From NCBI RefSeq assembly GCF_023516555.1, contig NZ_JAMGBD010000001.1, positions 1,746,501-1,810,500 of the forward strand: a stretch of DNA of 64,000 nucleotides, in the 5' to 3' direction. Of the stretch, positions 36,400 through 44,508 are shown one piece after another. Source of the DNA: Sphingomonas alba. GTDB lineage: Bacteria; Pseudomonadota; Alphaproteobacteria; Sphingomonadales; Sphingomonadaceae. The position numbers and the translations under genes were made by a program. The notes beneath the pieces are model-generated. The model was not told the origin of the DNA, searched no databases, and saw nothing but the letters and a program-made list of their open reading frames with translations. Positions within the stretch are counted from its first letter, which is position 1. Every line of letters begins with the position of its first letter.

Positions 36400-37641
36400 G
36401 TGGTGAGTGATTTCGGCCTCTTCCGAACTGCCGATGAGTTCAATGTCGACGCAACCCCGAACCCGAAGCCGGGTAGCGCGGACAAGCGTGGCTATGGCAG
36501 GCTGGCGAGCCTCTACACCGCATTTTCTCTAGACTTCGCTAGATTCGCTCTCGAGCTTTGTACGAGCCGTGGGCATGCGAGCATTCTAGACCCGTTCGCG
36601 GGCATGGGGACATTGGGCGAGGCGGGACGCCAGCTTCCGATCAGTCTGACCATGAATGATCTAAACCCTTTTGCCGCGACGGCTTGCGCTTTCAGGACGG
36701 CTGAGAGCCGCCAACTCGCGCGCGCGCTCAAGACATTTCACGACGCCCCCATGAGCGCGATCGAAGGTGATGACTATGTGCTTTTCAGCGAATTGCGGGA
36801 GGCGCTTACGGGAGCGCCATCATTCAGGGATATTCTTCAGTCAAGGGGCAGCAATTCGCGACTGCTAACCAGTCACATTCTAGCATTATTTCGGATAGCA
36901 CTTCACCGTCGATTCAAAGGGTCGAATCCCACTTGGACGAAGAGAGCTAAGGGTATCTTTCTCACCCAAGACGAAGTTTGCCGTGAGCAGCAAAACACAT
37001 GCTCTGATGTGGCGAACTTCATAGCGGGACTGAAACAGTTGAATCCTGACTTCCGTTCGGCGGTAACGCTGGCCGACACCAACACGCTTCAAATTGAGAA
37101 GGGATCGGTCGAAGCGATCATTACATCGCCGCCCTATCCTAATAGGACCGACTACATCCGGCATTATTTGCCCGCTGTTGAGCTTTTGCTCGATCAAAAT
37201 CACGACGAGGAGCGAGGGCTTCGCGAGAGCCAGATCGGCACCCCCCTTATTCGAGCCAGCAATCGGAATATCCAGTTGCCGCGCACTGTCGTGGACGTGA
37301 TTGATCGAGTGCGCGAGCACGGCAGCTACGCGTCAGAGCGTTATTACGCCAAGGGCTACTCTTACTATTTTGAGGATATGCAACTTGCCTTGAGCAAATT
37401 TCGCCAATGGTTGAGTCAATCCGGCCGCGTCATCCTCGTTATCCAAGATGTTTACTACAAGGAGTTGAGGATTGGCGTCGGAGATCTATTCTCTGACATG
37501 GCTAAGGATATCGGACTTCGCCCTGTCGGTCGGCGCGATTTCGTTGTCCGCAATAGCCTTGCGCGCTTGAGCCCCCACTCGAGGGCCGCGCCCCGATCGC
37601 AGCAATCGTGTGAGACCGTTTTGGTCTTGGCGCATCAATAG
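36400..37641 (+). CDS. DNA methyltransferase (SAM-dependent, TSPPY type)
   Basis: 413 residues from GTG 36400. Motif I is ILDPFAGMGTLGEA (about 66-80) and the catalytic motif is IITSPPYPNRTDYIRHY (about 244), the S/T-PPY form of exocyclic-amino methyltransferases (N4-cytosine or N6-adenine), with motif I before motif IV. No target-recognition domain is obvious. It may modify DNA for self-protection in combination with the helicase-nuclease or with the minus-strand pair that follows. Its end overlaps the end of the next, convergent gene by seven bases. Confidence 0.85.
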   Translation: MVSDFGLFRTADEFNVDATPNPKPGSADKRGYGRLASLYTAFSLDFARFALELCTSRGHASILDPFAGMGTLGEAGRQLPISLTMNDLNPFAATACAFRTAESRQLARALKTFHDAPMSAIEGDDYVLFSELREALTGAPSFRDILQSRGSNSRLLTSHILALFRIALHRRFKGSNPTWTKRAKGIFLTQDEVCREQQNTCSDVANFIAGLKQLNPDFRSAVTLADTNTLQIEKGSVEAIITSPPYPNRTDYIRHYLPAVELLLDQNHDEERGLRESQIGTPLIRASNRNIQLPRTVVDVIDRVREHGSYASERYYAKGYSYYFEDMQLALSKFRQWLSQSGRVILVIQDVYYKELRIGVGDLFSDMAKDIGLRPVGRRDFVVRNSLARLSPHSRAAPRSQQSCETVLVLAHQ

Positions 37642-38606
37642 ATGGCTTTTTCGAATTGGGGCTCGTGATACCAGCCATACTTGTCATCGGTTCTAGACCG
37701 ACAGCCTTCTCCAAACGGGCAGCCTGATGAAATCAAGCTGCGAACATCATCAGGCAACGGGTTGGCCGATCCTGCTGAACAGTATGGGTGCCATTCCGCA
37801 TTCAATTCACTGACGCAGACCGACCGGCCCAGTTGCCATTCGACATAGTTCAAGGTCGCCACATCCAGCCCGGCATAGAATGCCGTTTGACGCATGGCCT
37901 CATCAACGGTCTCGCGCAGGAGCTTAACGAGCCTTTCCCGAGCCTCTCGCGGCTGTCCAATTAGTAGATCGCGAACAGGGGCTTTGGTCGGGAAAACCCT
38001 CCCGCTTCTCAGATAAAGCCGGATGAGATGATACTCGACGGCAGGCCTAAGATTCTCCGGATCGCCGAAACGCAGGACTCCCTCGCGGTATAAGTCGTGC
38101 GCTAGGACACGCGCCTTCTTTTCGACTGGATCACTGGCGTAGGCATCTAACTTTCGAATTGTCTCGTAAAACCCGTCGGGGCCAGCGAGGCGAGGTGCCC
38201 TAAGTAGCCTGCGGAGGTTCCCGTCCGGCCCGAGCAGTTGGATTAGGTGGCCAGCGGTATTCCGCAACATTGCTGACCGCTCTGAGGCTCGAACCCTCTC
38301 CTGCTTCGGATAGTTTGCCAGCAAACGGCTGAGGGTCGGGGCCCTGACTGCAGCAAATTCCTCAAGCCTCTCGGATGGAGTCGGAAGCATCCAGTCCGCA
38401 AGGGCATCCTGCAGGACGTCCCAGTTCATTTGATGGCAGATTGAAATGAATAGCGTCTTGAAAACGACCTGAGACTCGACCGACTCCCTAGACCAACGAT
38501 GGCTCTCAGGTTCCGCTCGATAATTTGCCAGTTCCCTGCCGGCCTCATGACATCGGAAGAGATCGATCCCGAAAGGCACGCCACTCAGTGCCCTATCGAT
38601 AGTCAT
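37635..38606 (-). CDS. Unknown Cys-rich helical protein coupled to the cyclohydrolase
   Basis: 323 residues, helical. The middle part (DPVEKKARVLAHDLYREGVL, then EYHLIRLYLRSGRVF) recalls the helical core of HhH-type DNA glycosylases, but the match is weak. The C-terminus has a Cys cluster: SVCVSELNAEWHPYC, then GCPFGEGC (C-x5-C), suggesting zinc or Fe-S binding. The start (ATG 38606) overlaps the stop of the upstream GTP cyclohydrolase II gene by four bases, so the two work together. Function is not known; glycosylase-like base removal and nucleotide processing are both possible. Confidence 0.55.
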   Translation of the reverse strand: MTIDRALSGVPFGIDLFRCHEAGRELANYRAEPESHRWSRESVESQVVFKTLFISICHQMNWDVLQDALADWMLPTPSERLEEFAAVRAPTLSRLLANYPKQERVRASERSAMLRNTAGHLIQLLGPDGNLRRLLRAPRLAGPDGFYETIRKLDAYASDPVEKKARVLAHDLYREGVLRFGDPENLRPAVEYHLIRLYLRSGRVFPTKAPVRDLLIGQPREARERLVKLLRETVDEAMRQTAFYAGLDVATLNYVEWQLGRSVCVSELNAEWHPYCSAGSANPLPDDVRSLISSGCPFGEGCRSRTDDKYGWYHEPQFEKAIY

Positions 38607-39211
38607 TGCCGTAGGTGGCCCAACGCAGATTCTTTCTCTGCCAAATATGCGATTCGTTCCGGTGTATCTGGAACTTGCAGCGTGACTCGCTCAACGATCT
38701 CAAACCCAGCGGACTTTAGTGCCTTTACCTTTTTCGGGTTCGATGATGCCAGCCGAACTGGGCCCCCGGGGAGTATGAGGCGTAGCACCGCAACGTGATT
38801 TTCAAAGTTGCGTGGCTCTGGAGGATGACCGAGGCGGGCGAATGCTTGAGCTGTGTCGATACCCGCCTCTTGCTGCAGGGCTATGGCTCGGAGCTTAGCC
38901 TCAATCCCGAGGCCCCGGCCCTCTTCCCACGCATACGTTATGATACCGCCCTCTCGTACAATTGCATGCAGAGCCGCGACCAACTGAACGCCACAATCAC
39001 AATCCACAGCCCGCAACGATTCGCCGAAGACACACGCGGAGTGAAACCTTACGATCGGGATTTTGACTGCTTGCTGACTGCAGATCAGCAACATCGGCGA
39101 TCCAGCAATCTCCGCAACTTGGACCAAGACAGGTCCTTCATCGGTCGGCAAGTGAATTGGGGTCTGGCCAGGTATCACAGGCCATTGCATCGAAGTAACC
39201 ATCTGCTCCAA
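38603..39211 (-). CDS. GTP cyclohydrolase II paralogue
   Basis: 202 residues, full length for RibA. The zinc triad C-x10-C-x-C is intact (ACVFGESLRAVDCDCGVQL), as is the catalytic EGRG loop (WEEGRGLGIEAKLRAIALQ). The GTP/phosphate region (VRLASSNPKKVKALKSAGFE) also fits. RibA opens GTP to a diaminopyrimidine, the first step of riboflavin synthesis. There is no other riboflavin gene around. Placement beside an unknown Cys-rich gene and, 13 bp away, a divergent STAND ATPase suggests the product serves another purpose, perhaps a nucleotide-derived signal or modified base. ATG 39211 could be replaced by Met 4 or Met 8. Confidence 0.85.
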   Translation of the reverse strand: MEQMVTSMQWPVIPGQTPIHLPTDEGPVLVQVAEIAGSPMLLICSQQAVKIPIVRFHSACVFGESLRAVDCDCGVQLVAALHAIVREGGIITYAWEEGRGLGIEAKLRAIALQQEAGIDTAQAFARLGHPPEPRNFENHVAVLRLILPGGPVRLASSNPKKVKALKSAGFEIVERVTLQVPDTPERIAYLAEKESALGHLRQ

Positions 39212-39224
39212 TAACTACATTACA

Positions 39225-41495
39225 ATGCCCGCGGACGAGATCGAATTCCAGAGAATGGATCGCGAGCCATTATATGGCCGCGATCAGCTTCTCGCTCGTC
39301 TTATGGACAACTATCGAAGTGGTTGCACGCTGTTCGGTCTAGATGGGGTTGGCGGAGTTGGCAAAACAGAAGTTGCCGAGCGCTTAAGCGGAGCCATTGC
39401 TCAGGCGGGAGATAAGCAGGTCGTCCGCGTTGATATGGCTCTAGCCTCTACTGAGTCATTGGTAGTTGCCGCCCTTTACGAGGCCCTGAAGCAGATTCCA
39501 AAATCAACTGGGCAGGCAGTCGAGGTTGCCACCGAAAAAGCACTGTCGGCAATCGTGGGCAACGGCAGGAAGGTTCTGGCGGCGATGGCGCAGGACCTTT
39601 TGCAGGCGGTTACGGACAAGGCTGAAAAGACGATAGAAGTAGTTGGCGGATTAATCTCTGGGGAGAACGACGCACCGACAGAATCACTGGGACAACTCGA
39701 CCAATTCAACCGACGAGCCGCTATCCGACAGTTCATGCAAATCGTGGCTGACTTAGGCAACCCGGTTGTCGTAGTGCTCGACAACTACGAGGGCGCGGAC
39801 GCGTCGGCACGCGAGTTCGCTAGGTTCATTGCGGGCAACCAGCCAGCCGGTTGGATACTGATTGCTGCATGTAACACCGAGACGGATCCGAGCGACTGGA
39901 ATTCCGGTTTCATTACGACTGTTGAGGGGCTGGCTGGAGTCTGTGAGACTGTTCACGGGCTAGATCGCGAGGGAATTCGACAATGGCACATTGACCAAGT
40001 GGGTAACGATCCCTCGGATGACCTCCTTTCGGAGTTACATGAGAAGTCACTTGGTGGCCGCCCGGTATGGTTGGAGCTACTGATTAAGGGCCTTCGCGAG
40101 GGCGTCGAGTTTCGTCTTCCTTCAGTCAACATGCTTCACGCTGCACGAAGAAACGCCTTGTCGTCGCCCGCACGAGCGGTTGCCGAGATGCTCTCCATAA
40201 TCCCGCCCGACAAGGCGGTGCCGATCGACTTCCTTGCGCTCGCTTGTCGTATTGGGGAAATTGGGGAGATCGGCGGTGCCATCGATGAATTGCGATTGGC
40301 TGCGGAGATCCAGCAAGATGCCTCGCATGTTCGTTTCGCAAATTCCAGCTACCGCAACAGTTGGTTTGACAGCATCGGCCCTGCCGGATGCGAGCAACGT
40401 ACGAATATTTGGTATCGTGCGTTCGAAGAGAGTGGTCGCGTACCTCAATTGCTGAGCACGACAGGGCTCGTTCCGGCAATTGCAGGGAAGATTGCGTCCG
40501 GGCAAAGTCAAGCCGTCACCGATGTCGCCGGCGCGCTGCTCCAACTCGGAGCTCAAGAGGACGCGCTAGTGATCCTTGATGCTGCGTGGCAACACGGTCA
40601 GTATGAAGCCGGTAAAGGGGACCAGATGATTGAGCATGCCTTGATCGCGGCTCAGACTCGCCTTGATCTAGGCCGATATTCAGATGTTCAGCCTGCCTTA
40701 CGGCTGTTCGAACTGGGCCAGGGTTCCGAGAGTCAACGGCTTAAGGCTGATCTCATACAGATGAAGCTCGCCTTGAGGCTCAACACGTACGAGGCCGTTT
40801 GGGCTATTGGTTCGAAATTGACAGCAGCGGGTTTGGAACCAGAGGACGAAATCGAGCGAGAGCTAGTTCTGAACACCGCCTACCGAGACCTTCTCGATCT
40901 GGACGCACTCAAATCGTCAGTGGCACGGATCCGGGCCTTTCGCCTCGAGTCGGGATCCAACCAATTGTCTGTAACTCGGGCCTTGGCGAGGTCCCTCTCA
41001 AAATTGGGCCTGAGCGACGAGGCCATGGCAATGGCGACAGAGGCCTCCACCCAAGCAGCCGAAAGCGGCGATATCAGAGCTATCGGCAATGCACATTTGG
41101 CCATGGCCGAAGCCCTCCGGCATGCAGGTCGGCAGGCCGAAGCAATTGAGCATTATCGCCGAGGAGCTCAGCTGGCGAATGCTTGCGGCAACCGAGACAG
41201 TCTAATCTGGTGCAATCTGGGTGAAGCCTGCGCCTTCGTCGAACAGGGACAGTTTGAGAGCGCTTCCGATTCCTTGGCAGTGGTGGATTTCAAAGTGAAT
41301 GAAATGGGCTACGAACACCCCCTCGAAAAATCGCATGCCCAGCTTATCAGGACGATCCTAGCCCTCGTTCAAGGCCAGGAAGTCGAAATCGATCCGATCC
41401 TAACGTCATACCGAAGGTTGGGTGTCGCATGGCCCGAGGAATTGCTCCGGACCATATCGAAAACTCGAGTGATTGAGGCTCCTATCCCCATCTAG
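39225..41495 (+). CDS. STAND-type P-loop ATPase with C-terminal TPR-like repeats
   Basis: 756 residues from ATG 39225. It opens with EPLYGRDQLLARLMDNY, then the Walker A GVGGVGKTEVAERL (about 43-56) and a Walker B VVVVLDNYEG (about 178-187), typical of STAND/NLR-like sensor ATPases. The second half is a superhelix of TPR-like units (SKLGLSDEAMAMATEA, MAEALRHAGRQAEAIEHYRRGAQ, LGEACAFVEQGQFESASDSL). No effector domain is seen N-terminal to the P-loop (only about 40 residues), unlike most Avs proteins, so the effector may be encoded by a neighbour. It ends three bases before the CATTATAC repeats of the element's right end. Confidence 0.82.
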   Translation: MPADEIEFQRMDREPLYGRDQLLARLMDNYRSGCTLFGLDGVGGVGKTEVAERLSGAIAQAGDKQVVRVDMALASTESLVVAALYEALKQIPKSTGQAVEVATEKALSAIVGNGRKVLAAMAQDLLQAVTDKAEKTIEVVGGLISGENDAPTESLGQLDQFNRRAAIRQFMQIVADLGNPVVVVLDNYEGADASAREFARFIAGNQPAGWILIAACNTETDPSDWNSGFITTVEGLAGVCETVHGLDREGIRQWHIDQVGNDPSDDLLSELHEKSLGGRPVWLELLIKGLREGVEFRLPSVNMLHAARRNALSSPARAVAEMLSIIPPDKAVPIDFLALACRIGEIGEIGGAIDELRLAAEIQQDASHVRFANSSYRNSWFDSIGPAGCEQRTNIWYRAFEESGRVPQLLSTTGLVPAIAGKIASGQSQAVTDVAGALLQLGAQEDALVILDAAWQHGQYEAGKGDQMIEHALIAAQTRLDLGRYSDVQPALRLFELGQGSESQRLKADLIQMKLALRLNTYEAVWAIGSKLTAAGLEPEDEIERELVLNTAYRDLLDLDALKSSVARIRAFRLESGSNQLSVTRALARSLSKLGLSDEAMAMATEASTQAAESGDIRAIGNAHLAMAEALRHAGRQAEAIEHYRRGAQLANACGNRDSLIWCNLGEACAFVEQGQFESASDSLAVVDFKVNEMGYEHPLEKSHAQLIRTILALVQGQEVEIDPILTSYRRLGVAWPEELLRTISKTRVIEAPIPI

Positions 41496-41498
41496 AAG

Positions 41499-41522
41499 AC
41501 ATTATACTCGACATTATACGGC
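41499..41522 (+). repeat. Tandem CATTATAC repeats, right-end integrase arm-type site candidate
   Basis: CATTATAC begins at 41500 and 41512, the same 12-bp period as at the left end (9327, 9339). It lies 37 bp inside the right tRNA-derived repeat. Confidence 0.6.
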
Positions 41523-41558
41523 GGCCTTTTGGTCAATGATCTCAATGACCCCGGAGAA

Positions 41559-41619
41559 TTGCTAAACCGCCGTACGGGGGATTCCCGTACCGAGGGTTCG
41601 AATCCCTCCGTCTCCGCCA
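41559..41619 (+). repeat. attR of the first element / attL of the second: 61-bp tRNA-Ser copy
   Basis: Identical to 9201-9261, from the anticodon loop to the CCA end, but not a tRNA gene because the 5' half is missing. A second integrase gene begins 137 bp further on in the same orientation as the first, so this site is probably shared between two tandem elements. Confidence 0.93.
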
Positions 41620-41756
41620 TTTGCCTGTTTCAGAGAATTTCTAGCTGAAGTAGATTTGCTCTAAAAACTCGACAATTCTGAGGTTTATGTGCCTCACTCT
41701 GACTCTTGCCGTCGCCACACATCTCAACTATAGCGGGGTAAGAATTGAGGGAATTA

Positions 41757-42971
41757 ATGCCCCTTAAGGTCAAGCAAATTGCTACAGCCAAGCCAGGCCG
41801 ACACTCCGATGGCCGCGGTCTTTATTTGCTTGTTAAGCCCACGGGGACCCGGTCCTGGGTCCTACGTGTCCAGCACAATGGCCATCGCCGGGACATTGGA
41901 TTGGGCTCCGTGACGCTCGAGCCAATCCCACACGTTGAAGACGTCCCCATCATCCGACGACGTTCACTCACGTTAGCTGAGGCCCGAGAGAAAGCGCGAA
42001 TTGGTCGAGAATTGGCTCGCGCCGGCCTCGATCCGCGGGCCGAGTGGACGATCGAAGAGAAGGTTGTTCCAACGTTTGAGACGGCCGCAAAGGAATATCA
42101 CCGACAGGTGGCAAAGGGTTGGCGAAACGGAAAGCATGGCGCGCAGTGGATCAAGACGCTCGAAACCCACGCGTTTCCCGTGATTGGCAAGCGTCGGGTC
42201 GATGCGATTGATGCTCCAGACATTCAACGCGTGTTGTTGCCCATCTGGCTCAGCATTCCGGAGACTTCTCGGCGCGTCCGGCAACGAATCGGGGTGGTAC
42301 TCGACTATGCCAAGGGCAAGGGCTGGCGAGAGACCGAAGCCCCAATGCGCGCACTTGGGCAGCTCATGAGTGGTCTCCGGCAACCTAAGGGGAAAAACTT
42401 TGCCGCTATGCCTTACCAGCACCTACCCGAGTTTTTTCTTGGCCTTATGGCCAAGGAGCCATCAGCCGGTCGGCTTGCGGTGCAATTTCTCATCCTGACC
42501 GCGGCTCGATCGGGTGAAGTCCGCGGCGCCAAGTGGAGTGAGATCGATTTGGTGACGTCCGAGTGGAGGATACCGGCTGATCGGATGAAGGCGGGGCGCA
42601 TGCATATTGTTCCGCTTTCACCGGCGGCGCTGGGCGTACTTTCGGCTGCCGGCAACTTCTTTGGCAGGGCACCGGGTCAAACCGTTTTTCCTGGCCTCAA
42701 GGGGCAGCCCCTGAGCGACGCGACTCTGTCCAAGGCCGTGCGAGGAAGTGGAGGTGGGGAGGCCACAGTTCATGGCTTCCGGTCCGCGTTCCGAGACTGG
42801 GCGGCCGACACCGGCGTCGCCGACAGCTGGGCTGAAGCAGCGCTAGCGCACGGCAATCCCAACAAGACCGAGGCCGCTTACAAGCGAACCACTTACTTCG
42901 AGCAAAGGCGCGATACTCTGATGCCGGCCTGGGCTCAGTACTGCACTGACGCAGGGAGGTCATGTGCCTGA
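41757..42971 (+). CDS. P4-type tyrosine integrase of the second element
   Basis: 404 residues from ATG 41757, behind GAGGG. The N-terminal DUF4102-like arm-binding domain is clear (KQIATAKPGRHSDGRGLYLLVKP, TGTRSWVLRVQ). The catalytic domain has LTAARSGEVRGAKWSEI, TVHGFRSAFRDWAAD (box II), ALAHGNPNKTEAAYKR with the Tyr in YKRTTYFEQRR. P4 integrases insert next to tRNA genes. It differs strongly from the first integrase. It overlaps the next gene by eight bases. Confidence 0.95.
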   Translation: MPLKVKQIATAKPGRHSDGRGLYLLVKPTGTRSWVLRVQHNGHRRDIGLGSVTLEPIPHVEDVPIIRRRSLTLAEAREKARIGRELARAGLDPRAEWTIEEKVVPTFETAAKEYHRQVAKGWRNGKHGAQWIKTLETHAFPVIGKRRVDAIDAPDIQRVLLPIWLSIPETSRRVRQRIGVVLDYAKGKGWRETEAPMRALGQLMSGLRQPKGKNFAAMPYQHLPEFFLGLMAKEPSAGRLAVQFLILTAARSGEVRGAKWSEIDLVTSEWRIPADRMKAGRMHIVPLSPAALGVLSAAGNFFGRAPGQTVFPGLKGQPLSDATLSKAVRGSGGGEATVHGFRSAFRDWAADTGVADSWAEAALAHGNPNKTEAAYKRTTYFEQRRDTLMPAWAQYCTDAGRSCA

Positions 42972-43572
42972 GGCGCCAAGCGATAAGAGGTTTCTAAAAG
43001 ACCTTGTTCCGACTGATTATACTCAGACGTGGATTCCGCTCAGAGCCGCCTATCAGAGGGTGAGGGGACGAGCGCCGCAGGCCAGGGACGAGCTACCGCA
43101 GATTCTTTTGAGTTGGATCAAAAGCCGACTGCTGCGAACGCGCGCATTTGCTGTTTGGATCGAGGGTGAACGACGAACGAAGGTCGAAGTCCACGGGCAT
43201 CTTTGGATGGGGCCGGGCTTAACGGTCGACTGGGAAGGCGGAGCTACCGCCAATAGAACGTTTAGTATGCACTCGATTGGCGTCGAGGTTGAGCCGACCG
43301 AGCTGGATGAGCTCCTTCACGTTACCGGCCTCGAAGTGCCAAGTAATGGTAAAGCGGGAGCGCCAGGAAAGGTGGCAGTTTGGCATCAATTCTATGCCGA
43401 ACTGATGCGCCTAATTGATACTGGTGAGTTGCTCAGCTTCTCCACCCAGTCTGCGCTCCGCGACCATCTGTGCGAGGCGGTGGGCGGCAATCTCTCTGAC
43501 GAAACAATAAAAAAACACGTGAGATTGGCATGGATGCAATACCGGGAAGGCCGAGCAGATTTGGCGCCCTGA
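42964..43572 (+). CDS. Unknown protein coupled to the second integrase
   Basis: 202 residues from GTG 42964 inside the integrase end. It has a conserved-looking middle (RRTKVEVHGHLWMGPGLTVD, FSMHSIGVEV) and a C-terminal helical part (LREHLCEAVGG-like, DETIKKHVRLAWMQYREG). Similar genes follow integrases in alphaproteobacterial islands, but I cannot name the family. Confidence 0.55.
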   Translation: MPEAPSDKRFLKDLVPTDYTQTWIPLRAAYQRVRGRAPQARDELPQILLSWIKSRLLRTRAFAVWIEGERRTKVEVHGHLWMGPGLTVDWEGGATANRTFSMHSIGVEVEPTELDELLHVTGLEVPSNGKAGAPGKVAVWHQFYAELMRLIDTGELLSFSTQSALRDHLCEAVGGNLSDETIKKHVRLAWMQYREGRADLAP

Positions 43573-43634
43573 ATGCGAATTCCAACCAATTCATACCCAT
43601 TGATACCTTCACCAAACCCTCCAGCCAGAATGAG

Positions 43635-43675
43635 TCTCCCAGTCACGGCAATGGCGGCCGTGACACGAAGGGAGA
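43635..43675 (+). promoter_or_regulatory. Long inverted repeat covering the ribosome site of the AlpA-like gene
   Basis: TCTCCC (43635-43640) and GTCACGGC (43642-43649) pair with GCCGTGAC (43657-43664) and GGGAGA (43670-43675). The outer arm contains GGGAG, the ribosome site seven bases before ATG 43682. The inner 8-bp perfect dyad also looks like an operator, perhaps for autoregulation by the encoded DNA-binding protein. Confidence 0.6.
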
Positions 43676-43681
43676 TTAACA

Positions 43682-43882
43682 ATGGAGCCAATCGGCTTAA
43701 GCATCGCGGAAACAGGCCGAGTTCTGGGCGGGGACGGGTCGCGGCTCTCGAGAGCAACCATCTATAGGATGATCGCGAGGGGCCAGCTGGAGGCCTTTAA
43801 GCTCGGGAGCCGCACCCTAATCACCGTGGCGAGCATCGAACGCTGCGCACAGACCGCACCGCGGCTGCGGGTGTTCTTGTGA
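43682..43882 (+). CDS. AlpA/excisionase-family DNA-binding protein
   Basis: 66 residues with a MerR-like helix-turn-helix: LSIAETGRVLGG, SRATIYRMIARGQLEAFKLGSR and TLITVASIERCA. Such AlpA/Xis proteins help prophage-like elements excise or switch on integrase. It lies on the same strand as the integrase, and its last bases overlap the next gene (TGTGA). The start lies after a strong inverted repeat. Confidence 0.85.
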   Translation: MEPIGLSIAETGRVLGGDGSRLSRATIYRMIARGQLEAFKLGSRTLITVASIERCAQTAPRLRVFL

Positions 43883-44508
43883 GCCGGCGGCGCAACCGGA
43901 AGATGGCATCTAATGGCCGGAATCTGATCGGGGGACGGTTTATTCAGTTCCAGCGATCGTTCCTTCACTCAGCCCAGGTCAGCGCTCTCTCGCTTCCATC
44001 GCGCTGGCTGTTGGTCGAGCTCCAGGGCATGTTCAACGGGACTAACAACGGCACCCTTTTTCTTTCGGTGAGAGATGCAGCGGCGCGCCTCAGTTTGGTC
44101 GACCTGAAGGCGGCCAGGAAAGCTTTCGACGAACTGATTCAGCTAGGTCTCATCTCCGAAGCCATCGGCGCGTCTTTTTCAGTCAAGGCCGACGAAGTGT
44201 CGCGCGCGCGCGCGTGGCAATTGAATTGGCTTGAAAAAGGCGGTCTGGAAAACCTCCGACCCGTCGATTGCGCCCGTCTTTCCAAGAAGCAGAATGTCAG
44301 GCTTCTCCGTCGCTCGTCCGTGCTCAAGCGGTACGTAAAAAACTACGTCCAGGGGGATTTCGCGGTGACGAATTCCAACACGCTGGAGGCTCGGATGGCA
44401 CACTCAGACCAATGTCGCGTGGAGAATTCCTCCACGCCCCCGAATGAAAACGGCGGATTTTCGCCAATACCTCGTGAAGCGAAATCCACCCCGCACATAG
44501 TACCATAG
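43879..44508 (+). CDS. Unknown island protein, replication/regulation-like
   Basis: 209 residues from GTG 43879 (overlap of four bases). N-terminal basic segment SRRRNRKMASNGRN, then a winged-helix-like core: VQALSLPSRW-like, LFLSVRDAAARLSLVDLKAARKAFDELIQLGLI. This looks like a phage or island replication-type winged helix. The C-terminus is unstructured (STPPNENGGFSP). Not certain. A short CG-dinucleotide run is at 44201-44214. Confidence 0.55.
   Translation: MSRRRNRKMASNGRNLIGGRFIQFQRSFLHSAQVSALSLPSRWLLVELQGMFNGTNNGTLFLSVRDAAARLSLVDLKAARKAFDELIQLGLISEAIGASFSVKADEVSRARAWQLNWLEKGGLENLRPVDCARLSKKQNVRLLRRSSVLKRYVKNYVQGDFAVTNSNTLEARMAHSDQCRVENSSTPPNENGGFSPIPREAKSTPHIVP

Larger units (their letters stand above)
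9262..41619. mobile_element. First integrative element (about 32.4 kb) in tRNA-Ser(GCU)
   Basis: The region is bounded by the 61-bp tRNA-derived repeat and has a tyrosine integrase gene just inside the left end. Short CATTATAC repeats lie inside both ends. By eye the base composition is less GC-rich between about 20 and 41 kb than in the flanks. Cargo is metabolic (left), unknown small genes (middle) and defence-like (right). No conjugation or phage structural genes are seen, so it is a genomic island or satellite-like integrative element that probably needs help to transfer. Confidence 0.88.
41620..44508. mobile_element. Second integrative element, left part (right end not visible)
   Basis: A P4-type integrase gene, an unknown gene, an AlpA-like regulator and another unknown gene follow the second tRNA-repeat copy. 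No third copy of the repeat is found up to the window end. The element may stop near 44.5-45 kb with a degraded end or may continue through the nitrate-respiration block and beyond the window. Confidence 0.6.

Noticed and set aside
36910-36935. GGTCGAATCCCACTTGG, resembling part of a tRNA T arm or an att core
   Set aside because: Only a few bases match, and it lies inside the methyltransferase reading frame.
38603-39211. Ordinary riboflavin-synthesis ribA
   Set aside because: No other rib gene is near and it lies in a defence-like context, so the housekeeping role is not assumed.
44201-44214. Run of CG dinucleotides, possible Z-DNA
   Set aside because: It is within coding sequence, encodes Ser-Arg-Ala-Arg-Ala, and is short.
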